NCBI GenBank assembly: GCA_009887135.1
Contig: QXYA01000040.1
Location: 1-18,118 of the forward strand
Source of the DNA: Candidatus Poseidoniales archaeon
GTDB taxonomy: Archaea > Thermoplasmatota > Poseidoniia > Poseidoniales > Poseidoniaceae
Reading direction: 5' to 3'
DNA length: 18,118 nt
Position numbers and translations under genes: made by a program. Shown here one piece after another: positions 5,775 to 12,672 of the stretch (positions within the stretch are counted from its first letter, which is position 1; every line of letters starts with the position of its first letter). Under the pieces are notes generated by a model. That model made no database searches. It saw nothing but the letters and a program-made list of their open reading frames with translations, and was not told where the DNA came from.

Positions 5775-8198
5775 TTACTCGTTGCCCATCTTTGCAAGGT
5801 ATTCGTGTCCATACCACTTCCATTGATCCATTGTCCATCCTTCGGGAAGGCCTCCTTCAGGCAATGGTGGGGCTTCTTGTGGTTCTTCTACGATTGGTGT
5901 TGATTCTGCTTCAGGTTCAGGTTCGGATTCACCCAATGTTGCAATTGATTCGATGGATTCTTCATCGCTGAAGAGTTCCTCAGCAGACACTCCTCTCGAA
6001 GATTCAACGACCTTTTCTTCCTTCTCCTGTTCTTCGAGATTCAGTGGTTTGACATCATCTTCCCAAAGTGAATCGGATTCAACGCCTCCAAAGGCTGAAG
6101 ATCCTGCTGTTCCTTCCAATGCTTCATCCATTGCAGCAGAAGTCGGTAATCCTGCGCCACCGTACGTCTTCTCGGTTTGCGTTGTTTTACGACGTGAAGC
6201 AAGTATTCCTATGATGAGAATCACTAAGGTTAGAATTCCAAAGAGACCTCCTCCATAGACCAATGCATCGTTCATGGCATCTGTTTCATACCATGCCTCA
6301 TCTGTTGAGGTCGTATCTGATGTTGTGTTCCAACTCGAGTATGAGACCACAGTCTGATTCGCTGCGATGGTATCTGCAACATACTGAACATAGGCTGGTG
6401 TCCGCCATCCAACACATACATCTCTTACATCTGTGAAGTCGAGATTACAGTGGTCTTGAATGGTTTGAATTCGAGCATCATTATCGTTGTAATCTGAATT
6501 TGAACCTGTGCCATCTCTGTCAATATCGAGATATTCATTCGGATCTAAATCCATATCCTTTGATTCTGAACCATCTGCCCATCCATCGCCGTCTTTGTCT
6601 TCACATCCAAAGGATTCGAGTTCCGTATTTTGGAGAGGTTCTTCTGGGTCGGGCAACCATGCCTTCGTTGAGGTTCCTGGCTTGGTTGGACACTTGTCAG
6701 GCATTGCACCTGTTGCGTTGTCTCCGTACCCATCCCCATCACCATCAGTCCATTGTGAAATCATGTCTGGAAGAGCGTCTGCTCCTTGTTGTGCAGTCCA
6801 ATTCTCATCAGGGTCTGAATATCCATCAAGATCTCCATCAGGGCATCCATAGCGGTCTTGGGTTGAGAATCCGTTGACTAGAGGACATCCATCTGCAAGT
6901 GTTCCTTGAGGATTATCCCCGTATCCATCTCTATCCGTATCTGCCCATTGTGAACTGTCTGTTGGATAGACGTCACCATCTTGGCCGTCTGAGTTATCTC
7001 CATATCCATCACCATCAGAATCGATGGTTTGATCAGGATTAGAAGGGAACATGTCTGAATTATCACCAACCCCATCACCATCAGAATCGACACTCTCATC
7101 AGGAATGTTTGGGAACTCATCACTGTTGTCTCCCACTCCATCACCATCGGAATCCATGGATTCAGAAGGGTTAGTTGGGAAGGCATCCAATGCATCAGTA
7201 ACTCCATCACCGTCACTGTCAATATCGTACAACCGTACGCGGGTCGAGGATGTAAATCCAGAGATGATGTAGACTTCTCCATTTGCCCCTTTCAGCGATG
7301 CAATCACTTTCCCACTACTATCGTACGTGTCTCCCTCCTGGAAGGTTTGGACATCGACAACGATAATTTCACCTGATTGTGTACCTATGTGATATGATGC
7401 AAAGTCCATCTGTTCAATGTAGACGAGTTGAGGGTTCGAGGTGATTGAAAGCATCTCATAGGTGTAATCGCTGAGATTGTAACGGAACAAATCGCCACCA
7501 GCAGTTCCCACCAAGAGGCGTCCTTGAGCATCAAGTTCCAGTGTATTTACTGCAGAGGTCATATCGGTTAATTGTTGAACTAAGGTTCCAGTATTATCGT
7601 GAACCTTGACACGGTTATCGTATCCACCTGTGAGAATATGTCCGTCTGAAGTAACCAGCATTGAGGTCATTCCACCGGTGTGAGAACTGGTCACGATACC
7701 AGATGGAAGGCCTCCGCTCCATTCCTCAGCTCTTCGCTGACCTGGGAAATATCCGATCCAGACATCCCCATCGTCATCCCAATCGACTGCATCTACTGGA
7801 TTTGAGGTATTGATGTATTGAGTTATGATCTGTTGTGTCATTTGAATAATAACAACACCTGAAGCGTGTGATACAGAAACAAGATTCTCTCCTGAATCAA
7901 CTCGTGCTGAATTTGCAGTAACGTTGAGATCAAGACTCCAAACCGCTGTGTGCGTTCCAGATTCGAATGTGTTGACTGAAAGGGTTCCTGAACCAGTTAC
8001 CATCAGAACTTTACCATCACTTAGTTGCTGCCATGCAACAACTTTTCCGTCAATCAACTCGGTTTGTCCAGCATCGATTAAGGACGCTGATGAAGAGAGA
8101 ACTGGAGCCACAATCGGCAGTAAAAGCAAACAAAGGACAATCGTTGCTACGGTTCGCATAGTACGGGGAAGACGAAGGGAAATATCAAACAGACGCAT
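5775..8198 (-). CDS. Surface protein: beta-propeller, TSP3 repeats, single TM anchor
   Basis: A type I membrane protein of about 807 residues. A signal peptide comes first (hydrophobic core TIVLCLLLLPIVAPVLSSSAS). About 290 residues of WD40/quinoprotein-like propeller follow (repeats such as LVTSDGHILTGGYDNRVKVHD). Residues about 325-575 hold eight or so thrombospondin type 3 calcium modules (DSDGDGVGDNSD, DTDRDGYGDN, DGDLDGYSDPD) with six Cys, some in the usual DGC...YGC pairs. One TM helix (about 645-670, FGILTLVILIIGILASRRK) precedes an acidic low-complexity tail. The tail ends in LPEGWTMDQWKWYGHEYL. Seven N-x-S/T sequons all lie before the TM, consistent with an external, glycosylated ectodomain. 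Start: ATG at 8198, 10 bases after the upstream stop; in-frame ATGs at 8231, 8219 and 8159 cannot be excluded. It is probably co-transcribed with the coiled-coil gene. Confidence 0.88.
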   Translation of the reverse strand: MRLFDISLRLPRTMRTVATIVLCLLLLPIVAPVLSSSASLIDAGQTELIDGKVVAWQQLSDGKVLMVTGSGTLSVNTFESGTHTAVWSLDLNVTANSARVDSGENLVSVSHASGVVIIQMTQQIITQYINTSNPVDAVDWDDDGDVWIGYFPGQRRAEEWSGGLPSGIVTSSHTGGMTSMLVTSDGHILTGGYDNRVKVHDNTGTLVQQLTDMTSAVNTLELDAQGRLLVGTAGGDLFRYNLSDYTYEMLSITSNPQLVYIEQMDFASYHIGTQSGEIIVVDVQTFQEGDTYDSSGKVIASLKGANGEVYIISGFTSSTRVRLYDIDSDGDGVTDALDAFPTNPSESMDSDGDGVGDNSDEFPNIPDESVDSDGDGVGDNSDMFPSNPDQTIDSDGDGYGDNSDGQDGDVYPTDSSQWADTDRDGYGDNPQGTLADGCPLVNGFSTQDRYGCPDGDLDGYSDPDENWTAQQGADALPDMISQWTDGDGDGYGDNATGAMPDKCPTKPGTSTKAWLPDPEEPLQNTELESFGCEDKDGDGWADGSESKDMDLDPNEYLDIDRDGTGSNSDYNDNDARIQTIQDHCNLDFTDVRDVCVGWRTPAYVQYVADTIAANQTVVSYSSWNTTSDTTSTDEAWYETDAMNDALVYGGGLFGILTLVILIIGILASRRKTTQTEKTYGGAGLPTSAAMDEALEGTAGSSAFGGVESDSLWEDDVKPLNLEEQEKEEKVVESSRGVSAEELFSDEESIESIATLGESEPEPEAESTPIVEEPQEAPPLPEGGLPEGWTMDQWKWYGHEYLAKMGNE
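7026..7223 (-). repeat. Three tandem 66-bp repeats encoding TSP3 modules
   Basis: On the minus strand 7223-7158, 7157-7092 and 7091-7026 are consecutive in-frame 66-bp units. Each encodes a 22-residue calcium module of the form (I/M/V)DSDGDGV.D..D.FP..P.(E/Q)(S/T). A fourth, diverged unit starts at 7025 with IDSDGDGYGDNSD and carries extra residues. The high similarity of the three units suggests recent duplication or ongoing exchange between them, while the modules further towards the C terminus differ in length and carry Cys. The array is part of the surface-protein gene. Confidence 0.8.
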
Positions 8199-8208
8199 GA
8201 TTGTCCAT

Positions 8209-10692
8209 TCAAGATTCATCAGATTCTTCATCAGTCGGCTTCATTTGAGGAAGGACCGGAGTGATGGAAGCAGTCTTGATTTCTTTCCTTGAACTTGAGA
8301 TTGGTGTTAGCCGTTGAACAGGTCGTAGCGTTGCCTTTGCGACATCCCCTTGCTGCTCAACTGAGTCCTTTGGAATCACATTCAATGGGGTCATTGTTCC
8401 TGTGATAGGACGCATTGTTGCTGATGTAACTTCAATAATCTCTTCGACTTCTTCTTCCATTGCTTCAGCAACTTCTGAAATATCGCGTCGGGTGATTCGT
8501 GCTTCATCATCACTGGTTCCGAATTCTCCATCAACTCCAGGCGTGATGCTGACTTCAACGGCACCAACTGGTACGACGATTTCTTCAGCAGGTAATTCCT
8601 GTGTTGCTTGTACTTCCTCGACCTGAGGTTGTACGAGCGGTGTTTGTGGTTGGAGTGGCATACGAACCTTGCGTTCAAGTGGCTTTGGAAGTGCTGCTTC
8701 TGCTGGAGCACCAATAGGAGCCTTGACTGGGCGAAGTGCAGGAGCTTGTCCGAGTGGTTTTGCTCCACCGATTGGTGCTCGCATTCCACCCAAGCCCATG
8801 CCTTGTTGAGGTGTTGCTCCAAGCGATCGTGTCAGACCACCGCCAAGTCCAGGTGCACGGGTTCCCAGTGCGGATGGGTCTTGACCAAGTGGCATTGCTG
8901 CTGGGGTTTGACCTGAGATGGATTGCATCCACTTCTGTCGCTTCTCAACCCGAGTATCGGTTGATTGGAGTTCTGAGAACTCTTGTTCACGAGATTGGAG
9001 TTCTGATTCAGAGACATCAAGTTCACCTTGAATCTGTGAAGTAATGGCATCACGCATCTTGATTTCAGCCATCTCACGGAAGGAGTCCATCTTCTCTGAA
9101 AGATTGTTCAGACGGTCACGAACTTCAGCACGCTTGAGTCCAAGTTGTGCTTCGATTTCAGCACGGATTGAAGCTTCACGCTTACGTACATCGATGAGTG
9201 CCTTGTTTCGCATAATCTCTTCACGCTTGTCGAGTTGACGTTCAAGTTGAACAGCAATCTCTTCTTGCTTTCGAGTTCTGAAATCTGAAAGACGCTCTTC
9301 CATATCCACTTCAAGTTCGAGAGCAGTTTCTTCCTTGAGCAGATCGAGATCGGTCTCAAAGGTCAAGCGTTCATTACGTAATTGTGCATCGAGCTCGGCC
9401 ATAATGGCTTTTCTTGCAGCGGTTTCACGCGATTGGAATTCGATTTCAAGGCGTTCAGCCCAATCGGTTCGCTTTGCTTCGTATTGTTCTTCAAGGTGTC
9501 CACGAAGTTCTGTTTCACGTTCGAAACGGAAACGAGCAAGGCGGTTTTGGATTTCTGCTTCACGAGCACCTCTGTAGGATGTGAATTCATCATCAGAACG
9601 TCGAGCAAGTTCTTGTTCGAGTTCACTCTTGAGAACCTTGGAAATATCATCAACCGCTTTGGAGAAGGTGATGTCGTACTTTTCCTTCAAACGACCCTTG
9701 CGCTCAGTAAGACGTTCTGAATGGTTCTCTTCGAGTTGCTTTTGAATTTCAACTCTTAGTTCATCTCGACGTCGAGCGATTGCAAGTTCAACATCTTCAC
9801 GCATTCGCTCTTCGAGATCATCTGTCTCTTGACGGAGTTGTGTTTCAAGTTCTTGCTGTAGTGATTGAGCGATGTCCTCTTCGAGACGGAGACTACGGCG
9901 GTCATATTCTGCACGTAGTCGTGCTTCGCGTTGCTGAAGGCGATTGCGAAGTTGTTGTTCAAGTCGGGTTCGAATACCACGGCGAAGTTGCTCTTCACGT
10001 TCTGCAAGACGAGCACTGTGTCCTTCTTCGAGCGTTTCGATTTCTTTGTCTTCGAGGGCGATGAAACGAGATTCCATCTCTTCCTCAATTCCAGCCTCAA
10101 GTTCACGGATTCGTTGTTGAAGGCGTTGATTGTATTCCAATGCCATTCGCTCTTTTTGCAGAGCAAGACGGCGGCGATGTTCATCTTGGAGTTGTCCTTC
10201 AATGGATTGCTTTAGATTTTCTTTATGTTCCTCAAGTCGACGATCATGCTCGTGCTCAAGTTGATTCTGAAGAGTTGAGATTTCTCGCTGTAGTCTCAAG
10301 TCGAGTTGTTCCCGCATTCGTGTTTCTTCACCAGCGAGAGTTGAACGTTCCATTTCAGCAAGTTCAACTTCCATATCGGTTCGCATTTCTTTCTCAAGAG
10401 CATCAAGCGTGAGTTCATGTTGTACTGCAAGATCGTTTGCAATCGCTTCTTGCATGGCTGAAACACGCTCTGCAATGGCTTGCTGACGCAATCGACGCTC
10501 ACGGCGAATATCTGCTCGCATTCGCTCTTCTTGACGGAATCGAGCACTGGTAAGCATTGCTTGATCTGTTGAAACAGCAGGGGATGTTGTGAATTGGCTA
10601 CGGAGAGCTGCGAGGCTTAGCCTGTCAGCGTTTTCACGCTTCTTTCGAGCAGCATCCAACAGCTCGTCTGGCCTGCTTTCGCTAGCACTCAT
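8209..10692 (-). CDS. Giant cytosolic coiled-coil protein
   Basis: An 827-residue protein without signal peptide or TM segment. Residues about 50-575 are almost uninterrupted charged helix rich in Glu, Arg, Gln and Leu, with almost no Pro or Gly, and no Cys that I can see: a very long coiled coil or single alpha helix. The motif HS.RL.ER occurs at about 225-232 and 324-331, 99 residues apart, which is nine hendecads. Residues about 590-690 are a Gly/Pro/Ala linker (GTRAPGLGGGLTRSLG). An acidic C-terminal part includes GVDGEFGTSDDEARI and EVAEAMEEEVEEIIEV. The ATG at 10692 (MSASESRPDELLDAARKK) is preferred over the ATG at 10728, whose extra residues (MKKCRYRFGWDV) look non-coding. A TTATGTAT element near 10730-10738 could be the TATA box. 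Function unknown: scaffold, cytoskeletal filament or membrane-linked organiser are all possible. Confidence 0.85.
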   Translation of the reverse strand: MSASESRPDELLDAARKKRENADRLSLAALRSQFTTSPAVSTDQAMLTSARFRQEERMRADIRRERRLRQQAIAERVSAMQEAIANDLAVQHELTLDALEKEMRTDMEVELAEMERSTLAGEETRMREQLDLRLQREISTLQNQLEHEHDRRLEEHKENLKQSIEGQLQDEHRRRLALQKERMALEYNQRLQQRIRELEAGIEEEMESRFIALEDKEIETLEEGHSARLAEREEQLRRGIRTRLEQQLRNRLQQREARLRAEYDRRSLRLEEDIAQSLQQELETQLRQETDDLEERMREDVELAIARRRDELRVEIQKQLEENHSERLTERKGRLKEKYDITFSKAVDDISKVLKSELEQELARRSDDEFTSYRGAREAEIQNRLARFRFERETELRGHLEEQYEAKRTDWAERLEIEFQSRETAARKAIMAELDAQLRNERLTFETDLDLLKEETALELEVDMEERLSDFRTRKQEEIAVQLERQLDKREEIMRNKALIDVRKREASIRAEIEAQLGLKRAEVRDRLNNLSEKMDSFREMAEIKMRDAITSQIQGELDVSESELQSREQEFSELQSTDTRVEKRQKWMQSISGQTPAAMPLGQDPSALGTRAPGLGGGLTRSLGATPQQGMGLGGMRAPIGGAKPLGQAPALRPVKAPIGAPAEAALPKPLERKVRMPLQPQTPLVQPQVEEVQATQELPAEEIVVPVGAVEVSITPGVDGEFGTSDDEARITRRDISEVAEAMEEEVEEIIEVTSATMRPITGTMTPLNVIPKDSVEQQGDVAKATLRPVQRLTPISSSRKEIKTASITPVLPQMKPTDEESDES

Positions 10693-10774
10693 AACATCCC
10701 ATCCGAACCTGTATCGACATTTCTTCATACATAAGGTACGCGACGTTTGCGATGGCTGAAAGGCCTGTTTTTAC

Positions 10775-10792
10775 CGCGAAAAACCGTTCGCG
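10775..10792 (-). terminator. Possible terminator hairpin after the phosphatidyltransferase gene
   Basis: CGCGAA (10775-10780) and TTCGCG (10787-10792) form a perfect 6-bp stem with a 6-base loop, starting 2 bases after the stop codon of the minus-strand gene ending at 10795. On that strand a run of five T lies in the loop and 3' arm (10783-10779). Archaeal termination depends mainly on T-runs, so the T5 may matter more than the stem. It separates that gene from the coiled-coil gene across a 102-base gap. Confidence 0.35.
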
Positions 10793-10794
10793 TC

Positions 10795-11688
10795 TCACTC
10801 TTCTTCTTCGTCTGGATTGAATATTGGAGGTTGTGGTTTTGTCAAGTAATACACAGCAAACAAACATGAGGCCAAGAAAAGCCAGCCAGGTGGTGCTAAC
10901 TCGGATCCAAGTTCGAGTTGATTGTCTGATGCACCAGTGAGAATCATAGCATAGATAATCGCTGTTAACAAGCAAGCCATTTGCAAGACTGAAAGTTTGA
11001 GGTCCAGACCATGCTTGAGTTTAGATAGGCGTCGATCACTGATCATCATCGCACCAGAGATGAACATGATTGGTAAGATGATTATGTCCAATCCAGGTGT
11101 TGCAGCACAATCTGCTCTTTCGCCGATTCCATTGATACAGATTTCAACATGTGTTAAATCAGGTCCGAAATTGAGAATAGGTTGCAACCAAATGAAGCCT
11201 GCTGCACTCATCAAAAGAATGGCATTTCCTGGTGAAGAAAGTCCATGGAAGTAAGGCAAACCGCTTCCTTCTTCGTGTTGGAAACGAGCAAGGCGGAGCA
11301 TTCCTGTTCCGATGACCCAGAATCCTGCAAGTGCAAGAGATATGGTCCAAAGCGGTGTTGCTTCCCCCCACCGTCCAAACATGATGAACATCATTAGAGC
11401 AGGAGCGACACAGAATGAAAGACAGTCGGACATGATATCCAAAGATCCTCCCAGAAGTTTCTGCTTGGAATATCGACGAGCAATTGGCCCATCGATAATG
11501 TCTCCAAGGGCTGAAAGGAAGATACAGAGCATGGATGCCCAGATGTATTTGGATTTCAATCCATCTCCAAATGGTTGACTCATATCTTCTACTGCAAGAA
11601 TAAGGAACATGATGGAAGCGGTTCCAAACATGGCGTTTGTGAGCGTAATGTAGTCTGCTAGACCTGTTAATCGGAATGTGGATTTCAT
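10795..11688 (-). CDS. CDP-alcohol phosphatidyltransferase (archaetidylserine synthase-like)
   Basis: A 297-residue integral membrane enzyme. The full CDP-alcohol phosphotransferase signature D-x2-D-G-x2-A-R-x8-G-x3-D-x3-D is present at residues 63-88 (DIIDGPIARR, then GSLDIMSD), with all four metal-binding Asp. Around it are six or more hydrophobic segments, for example YITLTNAMFGTASIMFLILAV and IWASMLCIFLSALGD. The family moves a lipid phosphate from a CDP-lipid to an alcohol. The Pss-like beginning (LADYITLTNAMFG) suggests transfer to serine to give archaetidylserine, but inositol phosphate is possible; the substrate is inferred. The C terminus ends in an acidic stretch. A weak GAGATGA site precedes the ATG, and only 9 bases separate it from the zinc-ribbon gene upstream, so they are likely co-transcribed. 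Confidence 0.9.
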   Translation of the reverse strand: MKSTFRLTGLADYITLTNAMFGTASIMFLILAVEDMSQPFGDGLKSKYIWASMLCIFLSALGDIIDGPIARRYSKQKLLGGSLDIMSDCLSFCVAPALMMFIMFGRWGEATPLWTISLALAGFWVIGTGMLRLARFQHEEGSGLPYFHGLSSPGNAILLMSAAGFIWLQPILNFGPDLTHVEICINGIGERADCAATPGLDIIILPIMFISGAMMISDRRLSKLKHGLDLKLSVLQMACLLTAIIYAMILTGASDNQLELGSELAPPGWLFLASCLFAVYYLTKPQPPIFNPDEEEE

Positions 11689-11697
11689 ATTCTCATC

Positions 11698-12090
11698 TCA
11701 GAAGGACACCTTGAATGGTACTTCACAGGCCGGACATGTGATCGTTCGTTCACCTGGTCTTTGCTTCATACGGAGACTTCGCTCGCAAGAAGGGCATTGA
11801 ATTTCTACTCGGATGACTTTCGCCGTGAGGGTGAATTGTGTCTCGCATCCACCACAGCGCAATTCAGCAGGACGGTCATTGACTCCTGCGATGAGAACTT
11901 TTGAGCATGAAGGGCAAGAAAGTCGTTCCTCTTCCCACTTCTTTCGGGTTGGAGCGTGATCAGTGCGGACGTTTGCGTCACACAGTTCGCATTGAATCTC
12001 TCCTAGTGCTGAAGGAAGAAGACCACTGCATTTAGGGCAAGAAAGTGGAGGAGGTGCGACTCTCGACTCTACTGTTATTGGCTCATCCAT
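11698..12090 (-). CDS. Triple zinc-ribbon protein
   Basis: A 130-residue protein built of three zinc ribbons in a row, each made of two CxxC knuckles: Cys18/21 with Cys34/37, Cys59/62 with Cys79/82, and Cys99/102 with Cys119/122. Twelve Cys in 130 residues, with no other recognisable domain. Linkers are rich in charged residues (APTRKKWEEERL). Zinc-ribbon arrays commonly bind nucleic acid or protein partners, or simply bind zinc. The location between a winged-helix regulator of a metal-ATPase operon and a lipid synthase suggests, but does not prove, a role in metal handling or regulation. Start ATG at 12090 follows GGGAGATGG. Spacing: 48 bases after the regulator gene and 9 bases before the lipid synthase. 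Confidence 0.83.
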   Translation of the reverse strand: MDEPITVESRVAPPPLSCPKCSGLLPSALGEIQCELCDANVRTDHAPTRKKWEEERLSCPSCSKVLIAGVNDRPAELRCGGCETQFTLTAKVIRVEIQCPSCERSLRMKQRPGERTITCPACEVPFKVSF

Positions 12091-12138
12091 GCTTAACCAT
12101 CTCCCTTCTTGTTTTGAGTTGTTCGCTGATGATTTCCA

Positions 12139-12624
12139 TCAAGAGGACGATTCCCCGTCATCTCCACCTTTGCCAACAAGAATCAATTTTACTGGAAGGA
12201 AATTCCAAGGCAAATCCAATGGTATGTTGTATTCTTGTGCCAATTGTTGAACGAATTGTTTCGCTCCAACTTGACCTCGTGAATTGACTAAATCAATGGA
12301 ATGAACGTGCGTTAGTGCTGCAATATCATCCAACGCTGAGCCTGTTGCTATGACTTGGGTGGATTGTTCGCTGATCATTCCTGGCAGTTCAACTCGCTTT
12401 GAGACTCTCCACCATCGTGCACGTCCAACGTCTCGATGGTTCTCGATGAGACCAACCTTGACAAGGCGTTTGAGGTGGTGGTAGAGGTTGTACCGGTCGA
12501 CTGAAACTTGGTCTTGTAATTGGACAGTACTCATCTCTTCGACTTGTAAAAGGACCTCATAGGCTTGACGACGAGTTGGGTGGGTCAGCGCTGCGATTAA
12601 GGGGTCTGTTCGTACTCGGGTCAT
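12139..12624 (-). CDS. ArsR-like winged-helix transcription regulator
   Basis: A 161-residue protein with a winged helix-turn-helix in residues about 5-75. It begins DPLIAALTHPTRRQAYEVLL, followed by the recognition region STVQLQDQVSVDRYNLYHHL and the wing RDVGRARWWRV, the usual archaeal ArsR/HTH_20 form. The remaining 85 residues (MISEQSTQVIATGSALDDIA..., then VQQLAQEYNIPLDLPWNFLP) are not a domain I recognise. There is no Cys and there are few His, so classical ArsR/SmtB metal sites are absent. A GGTGAGC site precedes the ATG at 12624. The stop of the metal ATPase lies 48 bases upstream, so the regulator probably belongs to that operon and may control it, sensing either metal through a partner or something else. 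Confidence 0.85.
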   Translation of the reverse strand: MTRVRTDPLIAALTHPTRRQAYEVLLQVEEMSTVQLQDQVSVDRYNLYHHLKRLVKVGLIENHRDVGRARWWRVSKRVELPGMISEQSTQVIATGSALDDIAALTHVHSIDLVNSRGQVGAKQFVQQLAQEYNIPLDLPWNFLPVKLILVGKGGDDGESSS

Positions 12625-12672
12625 GCGCTCACCATTTCATACTGGGGATTGCTTAGGTTTGAAGATATCCAC

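Noticed and set aside
7026..7223. Regular 66-bp repeats considered as a CRISPR or mobile-element array
   Set aside because: Units are adjacent, in frame and encode TSP3 calcium modules; there are no unique spacers.
5953..7282. Open frames antisense to or in other frames of the surface-protein gene (for example 6500-6877, 6508-6852, 6878-7282)
   Set aside because: They mirror the repetitive Asp/Gly/Ser coding of the TSP3 region and carry no independent domain or ribosome-binding site.
8391..10547. Many long open frames on both strands over the coiled-coil gene
   Set aside because: Biased Glu/Arg/Gln codon composition removes stops in other frames; the shadow proteins are low-complexity without recognisable motifs.
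8209..10692. Coiled-coil protein considered as SMC, Rad50 or a phage tail tape measure
   Set aside because: No Walker motifs, hinge or zinc hook; no phage genes nearby and no membrane segments.
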